A stretch of 64,000 bases of DNA from positions 47,564 to 111,563 of the forward strand of contig JABUFA010000009.1 of assembly GCA_013314755.1 (NCBI GenBank), written 5' to 3'. The stretch is from Chthonomonadia bacterium. Lineage in GTDB: Bacteria; Armatimonadota; HRBIN16. A program made the translations under genes and the position numbers. The notes below the pieces were generated by a model. The model was not told where the DNA came from, searched no databases, and was given only the letters and a program-made list of their open reading frames with translations. Positions 1 through 8,826 of the stretch are shown here, one piece after another (positions within the stretch are counted from its first letter, which is position 1; every line of letters starts with the position of its first letter).

Positions 1-581
1 AAGACACCACCGGCTTGATACTGATTGCCCTTACCGACACTGCGCACCATGCGCTGGCGGAGCAGATTCAGCAGAGGCTGGTGGAACGCCGCTATCTGGC
101 GCTGGTGTGGGGGGTGCCGCGTTTTCAGCGGGCGCTGGTGGACGCGCCGATCGGACGCAGTGAGAGCGACCGTACCCGCATGAGCGTCAAAGCCCCTCTG
201 CACGATCCCAACGCCCGTCCTGCCGTCACCGAGTTTGAACTGCGCGAGAACCTGAAGGTATGTTCTCTGCTGGAGGCGCGATTGCACACGGGAAGAACCC
301 ATCAGGTGCGGGTACACGCCGCCTATGCCGGACACCCCGTGGTAGGCGACCCCGTCTATGGTGCAGGACGCTCGGCGACGCAGTACGGCTGGAGAAAGGC
401 GGATGCCCGTGACCTGCAGGAGCTGATAGATCGCATGGGCGGGCAGGCGCTACATGCCTATCGCCTGTCTTTCAATCACCCGATTACTCAGCAGGAGATG
501 GAGTTCACCTGCGAACCACCGGACGATATGATGACCATTATCCGCTGGTTGCGAGCGAAAAAGGAGGAGAGTGGTGAGTAA
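1..581 (+). CDS. RluA/RluD-family 23S rRNA pseudouridine synthase, 3' part
   Basis: The gene enters from the left edge in the frame that starts at base 3, so only about 192 residues are present. The first visible residues, DTTGL, match the end of the RluA-family motif HRLDxDTTGL. The catalytic aspartate of RLD must therefore lie just outside the window. Other family landmarks follow: the LEARLHTGRTHQVRVH segment and GDPVYG near the end. These enzymes isomerise specific uridines of rRNA to pseudouridine. The S4 domain and N-terminus are not visible, so I cannot tell RluD from its relatives. The stop overlaps the start of upp by 8 nt, so the two are probably co-transcribed. Confidence 0.93.
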   Translation, partial: DTTGLILIALTDTAHHALAEQIQQRLVERRYLALVWGVPRFQRALVDAPIGRSESDRTRMSVKAPLHDPNARPAVTEFELRENLKVCSLLEARLHTGRTHQVRVHAAYAGHPVVGDPVYGAGRSATQYGWRKADARDLQELIDRMGGQALHAYRLSFNHPITQQEMEFTCEPPDDMMTIIRWLRAKKEESGE

Positions 582-1194
582 TCTGCACGTGGTGAACCAT
601 CCGCTGGCGCAACATCTTCTGACACAGTTGCGCAACAGGAACACACCGCCCGAAATCTTTCGCTCCCTTACTCGCAAGCTGACCACCATCCTGGTCATCG
701 AAGCCACCCGCGACCTGCCCGTTGAAACCGTATCGGTGGAGACGCCGTTAGAGGAGACGCAGGGCACGGTGCTTTCGGCGAGGTTGGTGGTCGTGCCCAT
801 CCTGCGGGCGGGGCTGGGCATGTTAGAGGCGGTGGTAGACCTGTTCCCTGATGTGTCGGTAGGGTATATCGGCATGGAGCGCGACCATGCTACCGCCGTT
901 GCCAATTCATACTATCTGAAATTGCCGCCCGTAGAAGGGCGCACGGTGTTGCTGATAGACCCCATGCTGGCAACGGGCGGCTCGGTGGACCAGGCTCTGG
1001 CGGCGATACGCAGTCGTGGGGCGGAGAGGATGATTCTGGTATGTATTGTGGCTGCGCCGGAGGGTGTGGAGCGCATCGAACGTCACCATCCCGACGTGCC
1101 CATCGTTACCGCCGCCCTGGATAGGGAGCTGAACCCTGCCAAATATATCCTGCCCGGCATCGGTGATTTTGGGGACAGGCTCTACGGGACGTAG
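574..1194 (+). CDS. upp: Uracil phosphoribosyltransferase
   Basis: The product converts uracil and PRPP to UMP in pyrimidine salvage. The PRPP-binding loop is visible as VLLIDPMLATGGS near residue 130, and the C-terminus has the family's PGIGDFGDR segment. Length (206 residues) is normal. Two GTG codons lie in tandem at 571 and 574. The AAGGAGGAG ribosome site at 561-569 sits too close to the first, so I chose 574. The gene overlaps the pseudouridine synthase by 8 nt and is followed by a strong hairpin, so it is probably the last gene of its transcript. Confidence 0.95.
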   Translation: MSNLHVVNHPLAQHLLTQLRNRNTPPEIFRSLTRKLTTILVIEATRDLPVETVSVETPLEETQGTVLSARLVVVPILRAGLGMLEAVVDLFPDVSVGYIGMERDHATAVANSYYLKLPPVEGRTVLLIDPMLATGGSVDQALAAIRSRGAERMILVCIVAAPEGVERIERHHPDVPIVTAALDRELNPAKYILPGIGDFGDRLYGT

Positions 1195-1203
1195 CACCAA
1201 ACA

Positions 1204-1236
1204 GGCAGGAGGCGATGCTGAACATCACCTCCTGCC
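1204..1236. terminator. Hairpin between upp and the reverse-strand PEP-CTERM remnant
   Basis: GGCAGGAGG and CCTCCTGCC form a perfect 9-bp stem, and GATG/CATC inside it extends the pairing around a CTGAA loop. It lies 10 bases past the upp stop and 20 bases past the reverse-strand PEP-CTERM stop. On the reverse strand it is followed by TGTTTGG, so it could terminate from both sides. Confidence 0.6.
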
Positions 1237-1255
1237 ATGTTACAAAGAAAGCCGA

Positions 1256-1408
1256 CTACTTTCGCCGTCTGCGCAAACGGACCAGCCCGGCAATACCCAC
1301 ACCGAGGGTCAGCAAGCTGGCAGGCTCTGGCACGGGTGCAACGCCGATAGTCAGCATGTACAGACCCTCCTCGGAGTGGGTGACCCCTTCATAGTAGGGG
1401 AAACGATG
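1256..1408 (-). pseudogene. Orphan C-terminal tail of a PEP-CTERM protein
   Basis: Read on the reverse strand, this 50-codon stretch ends in a complete PEP-CTERM sorting signal: a VPEPAS motif, a short hydrophobic segment (LLTLGVGIAGLV) and a basic RLRRRRK end. Before it comes a short polar stretch with PYYEGVTHSEEGLY. An in-frame TAG at 1409-1411 closes the frame upstream. There is no credible start codon or ribosome site, so the N-terminal body of the protein is missing. PEP-CTERM tails are known substrates of exosortase and their genes often occur beside exopolysaccharide clusters, as here. I read it as a decayed gene. Confidence 0.72.
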
Positions 1409-1427
1409 CTAGGAGACAGTTGCGGTA

Positions 1428-2834
1428 TCAGAAAACCATCCCAATCCCCAGAAGCCAGCGGCTCTCCTGTTCTTCGCGGATGATGTTCTTTTGCCAGCAG
1501 ACACCCAGGGTGTAGTCCTCGCCTATCAGCCAGTACAGGTGAGCCTCCCACGCTTTGCCCACCGGAACCTCAGGGGTCGCATTGGCAAGACGTGAATTGG
1601 TGTACTCCAGCGCAAGGTATCCGCTCTGGGCAAGGGGAAGGTCCAGACGAAGCCACAGCATGTCGCGATTGGTGCCGGCTGGATGCCCCAGCACCGCGTC
1701 CCGGTATCGCCAGCGGTTCTGGGGGATTTTGTAGGTATAGGTTCCCCCGCCGGGGTTACCATCCGTATGCGCTATCTCCGCAATGAATTGCCCACCGTTT
1801 GCTATCGGGGTGTGATAGCCTATCAGAACGCCCGATTTGCGCGGGGTTTTATGCCGGAAGCGCGTCAACCAGCGAGGTGCCTGCACATCGTCCAGTAGCA
1901 GGTCCAGATAGATGCGCTGATTCCTCCATCGGTATTGAACCTGCACATCGGCAAGGTAGTTGAACCATTCGTCTTCACCGTGATAGTAGCGCCACATGGT
2001 GATGTACTGATACAGATAGAAGGGCATGACCAGCGCAGCGGCGCCATCGGGCAATTTACTAGCCTTGAAGGCTTCCGACAGGGACAGGTGCCATCTCGGG
2101 GAGAGGTCGCGCGACAGACGCCTCGCCATCACGTAGCGGCGCGAACCATCTTCATCAAACAGGGTGGCTACCTGCTCGTAGCGCCACGTACCCAGCCGCT
2201 TGCCCAGATACCACTCCTTGCGGTAACCCAGATGAAAGAGGGGCGGTGCGGTATCAGAGATTAACATTGCACCGGAGTAGCTTCCCCCCCAGCGTAGCGG
2301 AGCCTGTCCGATACGCCACTCACCCAGCGAGGTGTAGATGCGCAGTTGTGCGGTATACACCCAGGGCAAGATGGGGCGCTCTTCCAGGAAAGAGCGGGTG
2401 GTGTCCAGTACGAGAACCGCGTCCACGTTTGGACTCAGGCTGTGAACTCCCGACAGCCGGTACACGAGACGGGGGTCGTCTTCAGAAGTGAGCAGAACCA
2501 GTCCCGCGAGGGCGGAAGCTTCGGGTTGCTCTCCACCACCCAGCAGTCTGCGAATAGCCTCTGCATGGGGAGTATTCGTGTGGGCGGAAAGGCGCAGCAG
2601 TTCCTCTGCGCACCACACGCGCTGGGTGAGGGGAGCCAGTCGCAGGGAACTGTTTGTTGTCTGCGCTAACACAGGGGCTATCAGGTCGCTTTCGGGGGTG
2701 TTGAGAGGTAGAACGTCAGATCCGACCACTGGCTGGAGAATACTCTGACAGATGCATAGTGTGAGCGCCCATCTGATGCAGAACCTGCGGAGCCATCGTG
2801 ACCACGGACGAACTGCTTCTCGATATCGCCTCAT
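1428..2834 (-). CDS. Wzi-like capsule assembly outer-membrane beta-barrel protein
   Basis: This 468-residue protein has an N-terminal hydrophobic signal segment (near residues 20-40), then many alternating aromatic/polar stretches such as YRKEWYLGKRLGTW and HLYWLIGEDYTLG. It ends in a C-terminal phenylalanine, typical of an outer-membrane barrel. The pattern matches the capsule assembly Wzi family, which helps anchor or assemble surface polysaccharide. The start was chosen at 2834 because its ATG overlaps the TGA of the epimerase gene (ATGA), implying translational coupling. It is the last intact gene of the polysaccharide cluster. Assignment to Wzi is by pattern and context. Confidence 0.7.
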   Translation of the reverse strand: MRRYREAVRPWSRWLRRFCIRWALTLCICQSILQPVVGSDVLPLNTPESDLIAPVLAQTTNSSLRLAPLTQRVWCAEELLRLSAHTNTPHAEAIRRLLGGGEQPEASALAGLVLLTSEDDPRLVYRLSGVHSLSPNVDAVLVLDTTRSFLEERPILPWVYTAQLRIYTSLGEWRIGQAPLRWGGSYSGAMLISDTAPPLFHLGYRKEWYLGKRLGTWRYEQVATLFDEDGSRRYVMARRLSRDLSPRWHLSLSEAFKASKLPDGAAALVMPFYLYQYITMWRYYHGEDEWFNYLADVQVQYRWRNQRIYLDLLLDDVQAPRWLTRFRHKTPRKSGVLIGYHTPIANGGQFIAEIAHTDGNPGGGTYTYKIPQNRWRYRDAVLGHPAGTNRDMLWLRLDLPLAQSGYLALEYTNSRLANATPEVPVGKAWEAHLYWLIGEDYTLGVCWQKNIIREEQESRWLLGIGMVF

Positions 2835-3874
2835 CTTATGCCCGACTTGCACTTCTGGAGAAGCGCTTCGCGCTCTCCACGAATAACACGCTGGTGATAC
2901 CAGTCCAGAAACCGACGTATTCCATCAGCTACCGAAATAGTGGGCTGGTAGTCTAATAGCGAGCGTGCCTTAGAAATATCGGCATAGGTATAGGGCATTT
3001 CCGTATCCGGCATGGGAGTTGGTACCAGATGCGCCTTCCCGCCTGCCTCCTGTTCCAGTAACCTGATAAACTCCGCCAGCAGGACCGGCTCACCTCTTCC
3101 CAGGTTGATAATCTCGTAGCCTAACGGGCGGTCGATGGCGGCAAGTACTCCTTGAACGATATCGTCGATGTACGTCCAGTCCCGATACATCTTGCCGTTA
3201 TTGAAAAGGGGTACCTCGCGACGCTTGTAGATGCTTTCAGCTATCTTGTACGCGAGCATGTCGGGACGGCTTCTGGGACCGTACACCGTGAAGAAGCGCA
3301 GCGCCGTGAAGTTCAGCCCGTACAGGTGATGATAGGTATAACCCATGATCTCGGCTGCCCGCTTGCTGGCGGCGTAGGGTGCCAGGGGTTGGGTGCAGGG
3401 GTCTGTTTCCACAAATGGTATCTGTTTCGTGGGACCGTATACGGAAGACGTGCTGGCAAAAACGAAGTTTCTCACCATCGGTCGGGTGGCGTGGACGGGC
3501 GAAGCCTTGCCCACAGCGGCTTCGAGCAGATTCAGAGTCCCGTTTACATTTACCTTGAAATATAGTGCTGGATTGGTGATTGAGGAGCGTATCCCAGCCA
3601 TGGCGGCGAGATGCACCACAGCATCAAATTGGTATTCTGCGAATATCCTCTCCACGAACAAAGGGTCACAGATATCTCCTTCAAGGAAGATAAAGGAGTC
3701 CGCATCGTGGAGATTTTCTTCTATTTCAAGGATGTTTGCCAGCTTCTGGGCGGGGTCGTAGTAGGGATAGAGGTTATCGAGACCGACAACCATATCCCCA
3801 CGCGCCAGCAGCGCCTGAGCCACGTGGCTTCCGATGAAACCCGCTACCCCCGTGATCAGTATCTGTTTGCTCAA
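2831..3874 (-). CDS. NAD-dependent nucleotide-sugar epimerase (UDP-glucuronate 4-epimerase-like)
   Basis: An extended short-chain dehydrogenase/reductase of 347 residues. The N-terminal dinucleotide motif TGVAGFIG is at residues 8-15 and the active-site elements STSSVYG and YAASK are present. The DNLYPYYDP segment after the first beta-alpha unit resembles UDP-glucuronate 4-epimerases more than plain GalE. It would supply an activated sugar for the polysaccharide made by the cluster. The start is TTG at 3872-3874, overlapping the TGA of the upstream glycosyltransferase (TTGA), with a GGAGG site 7 bases before it. The exact substrate cannot be read from sequence. Confidence 0.88.
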   Translation of the reverse strand: MSKQILITGVAGFIGSHVAQALLARGDMVVGLDNLYPYYDPAQKLANILEIEENLHDADSFIFLEGDICDPLFVERIFAEYQFDAVVHLAAMAGIRSSITNPALYFKVNVNGTLNLLEAAVGKASPVHATRPMVRNFVFASTSSVYGPTKQIPFVETDPCTQPLAPYAASKRAAEIMGYTYHHLYGLNFTALRFFTVYGPRSRPDMLAYKIAESIYKRREVPLFNNGKMYRDWTYIDDIVQGVLAAIDRPLGYEIINLGRGEPVLLAEFIRLLEQEAGGKAHLVPTPMPDTEMPYTYADISKARSLLDYQPTISVADGIRRFLDWYHQRVIRGEREALLQKCKSGIR

Positions 3875-5064
3875 GAGGCAACCTCCATAGTAACCTGGGG
3901 TAACAACCCCTTTTCAGCAAGCAAGCGTTCGTATTCCTCGCGGATTTTGCTGAACACTATCTGCTCATCAAAGCGTTCCAGAGCTATTCGACGCCCTTCT
4001 TCGCCCATCCGTTTTGCTTTTCCTGCATTAGTGATCACTGAGATAATCGCTTGTGATAGCTGGTCAACATCGCCTAGGGGCACCAGTATACCATTGTATC
4101 CATCCTGAACGGCTTCCCGATTCCCTTTCACATCAGTGGCTACTACTGGAACTTTCATCGCGGAGGCTTCCATGACCACCCTGGGAATGCCTTCAAACAG
4201 GGAGGGGAGTACCAGAACGTCCATGAGTGCGTAGAGGAGGGGTAGCTCGCTATTCGGACGTTTGCCCAGGTAGATACATCGCCCTGCCAAACCGTATTCC
4301 TGTGCGATCGATGGGTGCACTGCATCCGGTTTGCCCCAATCAGGCTCGCCGACAACCAGTAAGTAGGCATCCGGAACACGAGCGACGACTTTTTGCCCGG
4401 CGCGTAAGAAGTCCACAAATCCTTTGCGACGAGCTGCTAATCGCCCGACAAAACCAATCACCTTTGCCTGCGGAGGTATGCCAATCTCCGCCCGCTTGCG
4501 CATCACCTCACTGATAGAGAAAAGTTCTGGGTTGAATTGAGAGAGGTCGATACCGTTTCCAAGGTGCTTGATCTTGTGAGGCGGGCAGATACCCTCATGA
4601 ATAGCAATATCCATATCTTCGCGGTTCTGCGACAGAATGAGGTCTGAGCATCTGGCTGCTATTTTTTCCAGAAAGATGTAGAATCGCCGGGTTGGGGCAG
4701 ACATCCGGTCATGCAAATAGAAGCCGTGCAGGGTATTCACGATAATAGGCACCCCTGCTATTTTGGCTGCGATTTGTCCCAGAATGCCTGGTTTGGGGTT
4801 ATGGGTATGAACAATGGTAAAGCTCTCCTGTCGAAAAATGCGCACCAGCTGTATCAGAGCTTGCAGGTCACGATGGGGTGTATGCATACTGCGAGTGAAA
4901 GATACAGCGATATGGCGAATACCTATTTCATGGAGCGGCTGGATGTCTGTGCCACGCGCCGAGATGGCTACCACTTCATAACCTGCTTGGCGCAAGATTC
5001 TCAGCTGGTGATGCAACAAATAGCACAAAGCTACATCATCATTCGCAACGTGGGCGACTTTCAT
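3871..5064 (-). CDS. Glycosyltransferase family 4 (GT-B fold)
   Basis: A 397-residue retaining glycosyltransferase. The N-terminal half carries the acceptor-side HTHNPKPG motif and the C-terminal half carries the donor-binding signature FEGIPRVVMEA (E-x7-E), followed by PVVATDVKGNREAV. It should transfer a sugar to the lipid-linked repeat unit at the cytoplasmic face. The start was placed at the ATG at 5062-5064, 4 bases after an AAGGGGAC site. A longer version starting at 5097 has no ribosome site. The downstream epimerase overlaps it by 4 nt. Confidence 0.9.
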   Translation of the reverse strand: MKVAHVANDDVALCYLLHHQLRILRQAGYEVVAISARGTDIQPLHEIGIRHIAVSFTRSMHTPHRDLQALIQLVRIFRQESFTIVHTHNPKPGILGQIAAKIAGVPIIVNTLHGFYLHDRMSAPTRRFYIFLEKIAARCSDLILSQNREDMDIAIHEGICPPHKIKHLGNGIDLSQFNPELFSISEVMRKRAEIGIPPQAKVIGFVGRLAARRKGFVDFLRAGQKVVARVPDAYLLVVGEPDWGKPDAVHPSIAQEYGLAGRCIYLGKRPNSELPLLYALMDVLVLPSLFEGIPRVVMEASAMKVPVVATDVKGNREAVQDGYNGILVPLGDVDQLSQAIISVITNAGKAKRMGEEGRRIALERFDEQIVFSKIREEYERLLAEKGLLPQVTMEVAS

Positions 5065-5114
5065 CGTTGTCCCCTTATTCCTGCTTGTTTCGTCCATATC
5101 TAGCGAATACCAGA

Positions 5115-5120
5115 ATTATA
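5115..5120 (-). promoter_or_regulatory. Possible -10 element ahead of the glycosyltransferase-epimerase-Wzi genes
   Basis: TATAAT on the reverse strand, about 50 bases before the ATG at 5064, in the only sizeable gap (129 nt) inside the polysaccharide cluster. No good -35 hexamer is seen at 17 bases, so this is a weak call. It could give the last three genes their own transcript. Confidence 0.4.
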
Positions 5121-5193
5121 CTGCTGCTAGGGAAGTTCCTGCTTTAGCCTCCCCGCGCGTTCTCTTTGGCACTGGGCAGGCTTTGGGGCAAGG

Positions 5194-6306
5194 TCACGTT
5201 CTTCTGCGCAGGCAATCCTGGTAGAGTTGTTCCCACAGGTTCACAACATGTTCTATGCTGTAGTTTGGGACGATGTGTTGTCTTGCGGCATCTCCCATTT
5301 GTTGGCGTGCTGTTTCGGACAGACCAGTCATACCACGCATTGCCTCAGCTAGCGCGTCCGGGTTCTGAGGTGGCACGATGAACCCTGTTACACCGTCCTG
5401 GACTACCTCGCTGTTACCACCGACGTTGGTAGCGACGACGGGCAAACCGGTAGCGTGCGCTTCCAGCAGGACGTTGGGTAGTCCCTCTCGCGAGGAGGAC
5501 ATGACGTATGCGTCGGCAGCGTTCATTAACTGAGCGATATCTCGTCGTATGCCAAGGAACTTTACGTGAGGGTGTACTCCGAGCAAGCGCGCCATGTCTT
5601 CTATTTCTTCGCGTAGAGGTCCGTCTCCCACGAGAAGTAGCAAACTATCGGGCATGTCACTGACCGCAATTGAGAAGGCACGAAGCATTGTCGAATAGTC
5701 TTTGGGCGGCTCGAAACGCCCTACCGCCAGCCACACGAAAGCATGTTCTGCGTTCAGTTCAGAACGCAACCTCTCTCGCGCCTCACTGTCTGGGCGAAAG
5801 GTGCTGGTATCTATGCCGTTAGGGATGTACCGCATTTTGTGTTCCGGCACCGCTCCTATTTTCACATATCGCTCCGCGCCTGTTTGACACACGTGCGTGG
5901 TCACGTCACAAAGCGGGTCGGTGACGCGGTACAACACCTCGCGCAAGCGGCTGCTCTCGGTAATGCTTCGCAGGCTGGAGATAAGCACGGGCACGGGAGC
6001 TATCGGTCGGGTTATTCGTGCGAGCAGATTCGCATGGAACAGGTGGCTGTGCACGATATCCGGCTTCCAAAGGCGGATGTAACGAGCCAAACGCAATATG
6101 GCACGGGGGTCGGGTACCCTCCGGCGCATCCCCAGCGTAGCGACGGTAATGCCTGCGCTACGCAACTCTTCCTCGTAGGCTTTCGGTGGTAGCAAGGTAA
6201 CCACACTGACTTGCCAGCCGCGTTGCTTCAATTGCGTAGCAACACGCACCAGTTGCGTTTCTGCCCCACCAAAGGTCAGACTGGTGATGACGAACAGTAT
6301 CTTCAT
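5194..6306 (-). CDS. Glycosyltransferase family 4
   Basis: A 370-residue GT-B enzyme starting MKILFVITSLTFGGAE, the classic GT4 N-terminal GGAE loop. It has HSHLFHANLL in the first domain and SREGLPNVLLEA (E-x7-E) in the second, followed by PVVATNVGGNSEVV. It probably adds one residue of the polysaccharide repeat. Its ATG overlaps the TGA of the polymerase gene upstream (ATGA at 6303-6306). It shows no signal peptide, fitting a cytoplasmic, membrane-associated role. Confidence 0.9.
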   Translation of the reverse strand: MKILFVITSLTFGGAETQLVRVATQLKQRGWQVSVVTLLPPKAYEEELRSAGITVATLGMRRRVPDPRAILRLARYIRLWKPDIVHSHLFHANLLARITRPIAPVPVLISSLRSITESSRLREVLYRVTDPLCDVTTHVCQTGAERYVKIGAVPEHKMRYIPNGIDTSTFRPDSEARERLRSELNAEHAFVWLAVGRFEPPKDYSTMLRAFSIAVSDMPDSLLLLVGDGPLREEIEDMARLLGVHPHVKFLGIRRDIAQLMNAADAYVMSSSREGLPNVLLEAHATGLPVVATNVGGNSEVVQDGVTGFIVPPQNPDALAEAMRGMTGLSETARQQMGDAARQHIVPNYSIEHVVNLWEQLYQDCLRRRT

Positions 6307-7670
6307 GGACTGGAGCCGCCTCTGGTCTCACTCTTGCCCAGTATGGAAAGAAGCGACAGCACAGCGAAGCCAAGGAAGAAATGAAGATTCCGTCGCACAA
6401 TGTGTGCCGGATCCGTATACGCCACACTGAGGGCAGCAACCATGACAGAGCAATATGCGTACAGAGCGCTTCTGACGCCAGAAAGGGACAGGCTGTTTAC
6501 CAGACAACTGAGCAAGGACAACAGATAACCAGCAAGGAGACCATTGATTACTATCCCCGCAACGCCAGCCTGCATGTAGCCGAACGTCAGGAAATCGACC
6601 GGTATACCGTACCCCACATCTCCCTCGCCCTTACGCTCGCCCAGGAACCAGCGTGTATTCACGTCGGATGCCGTTTCAAGCCCGAGGACGCCGTACAGAA
6701 TACGCTGGGGCAAGAAATGAAGGGGGGTGGCAATCAGGTCAGAAAAGTAGCGGTAGTCCTCTCTCTCGATGGCTCCGAAAAAGGACATGGTGGGGAAGCT
6801 GGCTTCCTTAGCATAAAAGGTGAGGAAGTTTTGCTCCAGCTTAAAGGGGTCGAGTACAACGGTCACCCCCCAAACCGTTACCGTGCCGATACAAAACAGT
6901 GCGAGTATTGCCGTGACGAACCAGTGGAGGGATATCCTGCGCCAGTAGAGGTAGGCTATAATGAAGAGAAAAAAGAATGAGGCTACGAATACTCTTGCCG
7001 TCCATGTGGATAGTATAAAGAGTGCTACGGGTAAGGCGATGATCAAGCCAATGGAGTCCGTGATGTGCCGTTTCGGGCTCGAGCGTTGTGAGAGCACCAG
7101 CCCAAAGAAGAGGAGTGCCGCAAACCATGTCAGTGCGCCGAACCGGTTCAGAAAAGTGAAGGGGTTTTCCATTTGCCAAAAGTTTACCGCAGCGCGCTGA
7201 GAGGGTATCATTACGTACAGCCACAAAGTGATAAAACCACCGTACGCCCGCGCGTAAAGCCAGTAGCTGAGAATACCTGCTACCAGAGCAAACCATGCTG
7301 TCAAGCGATAAGGCGACTGGCGATTTAGTAGTGGGGAATCGCATGCTCTCCTCACCTGCCGGATATGAGCGCTCGCCAACGCACTTCCCGCCCATACAGC
7401 AACGACGACCATCGTCCCCAGCACTGGTGGAAGCCAGTAGAACGACCTGTAAGGGCGTATTGTATGCTGCCACAGGGGGTTGTCCCCTCTTTCAGTTGCG
7501 AAGAGCACAAAGATGTATGCCGCGCCGTAAAGTAGTCCGGCGGTAGCAACAAACCAGTCGACGAGGTCCAGATATCCTCGTCTACGGGCGCGGGTGTATG
7601 TTCCCAGCCAGGCTATCCCCGTAGTGATAACACAGAGGGCGGCAACCAGTTCCATCATCCAGTAGTCCAC
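6303..7670 (-). CDS. Wzy-like oligosaccharide repeat-unit polymerase, multi-pass membrane protein
   Basis: About 455 residues with ten or more strongly hydrophobic segments and a long loop in the C-terminal half (roughly residues 270-350). That layout is shared by Wzy/O-antigen polymerases and ligases. Together with the flippase, chain-length protein and glycosyltransferases this argues for a polymerase acting on lipid-linked repeats at the outer face of the inner membrane. Such proteins have little sequence conservation, so the call rests on topology and context. The start is uncertain: GTG at 7668-7670 gives MDYWMMEL, and an ATG four codons later is equally possible. No strong ribosome site is visible. 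Confidence 0.72.
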   Translation of the reverse strand: MDYWMMELVAALCVITTGIAWLGTYTRARRRGYLDLVDWFVATAGLLYGAAYIFVLFATERGDNPLWQHTIRPYRSFYWLPPVLGTMVVVAVWAGSALASAHIRQVRRACDSPLLNRQSPYRLTAWFALVAGILSYWLYARAYGGFITLWLYVMIPSQRAAVNFWQMENPFTFLNRFGALTWFAALLFFGLVLSQRSSPKRHITDSIGLIIALPVALFILSTWTARVFVASFFFLFIIAYLYWRRISLHWFVTAILALFCIGTVTVWGVTVVLDPFKLEQNFLTFYAKEASFPTMSFFGAIEREDYRYFSDLIATPLHFLPQRILYGVLGLETASDVNTRWFLGERKGEGDVGYGIPVDFLTFGYMQAGVAGIVINGLLAGYLLSLLSCLVNSLSLSGVRSALYAYCSVMVAALSVAYTDPAHIVRRNLHFFLGFAVLSLLSILGKSETRGGSSP

Positions 7671-7719
7671 TTGATATGAAACTTCACGCAGACCATGCTG
7701 AAGTACTTACCCACCGACA

Positions 7720-8826
7720 CTACCCCGTGCCGACCAGTGAATGATATTCCTCCAGAACCGCTTCCAGCAAAAATCGTTCCAGTATTGTTTCCGGTACCCG
7801 ACGAGGATAGTTCAGAGTGTATAAAATACATTCTGCAAGCGAGGCGCTGTCCCCTACAGGTGCCAGGCAGCCCCATTGTCTGTCCTGCAAAATTTCACGG
7901 GGTCCGCTTGGGCAGTCTGTAGCAACAACGGGGGTTCCTATTGCCATGGCTTCCACCAGTACCGTCGGCAATCCTTCCCAGCGCGAGGAGAGCACGAATA
8001 CGGCTGCTCGTTTCATATAGGGATAGGGATTCTGCACAAATCCGGGCAGTGCTACATCTTCTTCCAGCCCGAGTTCTCTAATAAGCCGCTCCAATTCAGG
8101 GCGTTCCTCTCCTTCTCCCAGAATCATCAGCCGTACCGGTCTTTGCTGACGTACCAGCGCGAATGCGCGAATAAGAGTCGGAAAATCCTTCGGTTTCGTT
8201 AACCTGCCTACGCCCAGTATTACTGGCGGCTCACTATCCCGAAACCAGGGGTGGTCCAGAGGTTCTTCTGCTTTCTCGAACAGCTCAGGAGTGACGATAG
8301 GGTTGTATATCACCTTTACCTTCTCTGGGGAAACACCCACATAATGTACCAGTTCATGCGCGACGCCCTGTGATACCGCGACCACCCTGTCTGCCCAACG
8401 ATAGAAAAACCGCGTCCAGAGGGGCATCAGTCGCATGCGCAAGGTGCGTGCGTTGGCTACTACCTGGCTGGGGGTGCTATGTACTGTCACAATAACGCGG
8501 GTGGGTACCCGCGCGACCTTTCGAGCACACGCAGCGACTGCGTTTGCATGATCTAACGCCGATAGTAATGCGTATGGTTGTTCGTCCCGCAGGTAACGAA
8601 CGAGACCGGGTAGGCTGGCGAGCACACGTGAAGCGCCGAGGTCTATCATGCGTACACAGGGGGGAACCTGTGGCAGATATGGTCCCTGCGCCCTGGCAAG
8701 CACCAGATGCACCTCGTAACCTCGTTCCGCAAAACCCCGGGCGAGGTGCAGGAACACTCGTTGCGCGCCTCCCCCTGCCAGTGAAGGCATGTAGAACGCG
8801 ATGCGTTTCTGAGGTTGCGTACTCAC
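7720..8826 (-). CDS. Glycosyltransferase family 4
   Basis: A 368-residue GT-B enzyme with the GGGAQRV loop near residue 20, a hinge region ending in GVGRLTKPKD, and the donor-site motif RWEGLPTVLVEA (E-x7-E) followed by PVVATDCPSGPREIL. This last form is common in GT4 enzymes that use UDP-activated hexoses or N-acetylhexosamines. The start was set at the GTG at 8824-8826, which overlaps the TGA of the upstream gene (GTGA) and follows a GGAGGAGG site. A longer in-frame version to 8889 would overlap that gene needlessly. Confidence 0.9.
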   Translation of the reverse strand: MSTQPQKRIAFYMPSLAGGGAQRVFLHLARGFAERGYEVHLVLARAQGPYLPQVPPCVRMIDLGASRVLASLPGLVRYLRDEQPYALLSALDHANAVAACARKVARVPTRVIVTVHSTPSQVVANARTLRMRLMPLWTRFFYRWADRVVAVSQGVAHELVHYVGVSPEKVKVIYNPIVTPELFEKAEEPLDHPWFRDSEPPVILGVGRLTKPKDFPTLIRAFALVRQQRPVRLMILGEGEERPELERLIRELGLEEDVALPGFVQNPYPYMKRAAVFVLSSRWEGLPTVLVEAMAIGTPVVATDCPSGPREILQDRQWGCLAPVGDSASLAECILYTLNYPRRVPETILERFLLEAVLEEYHSLVGTG

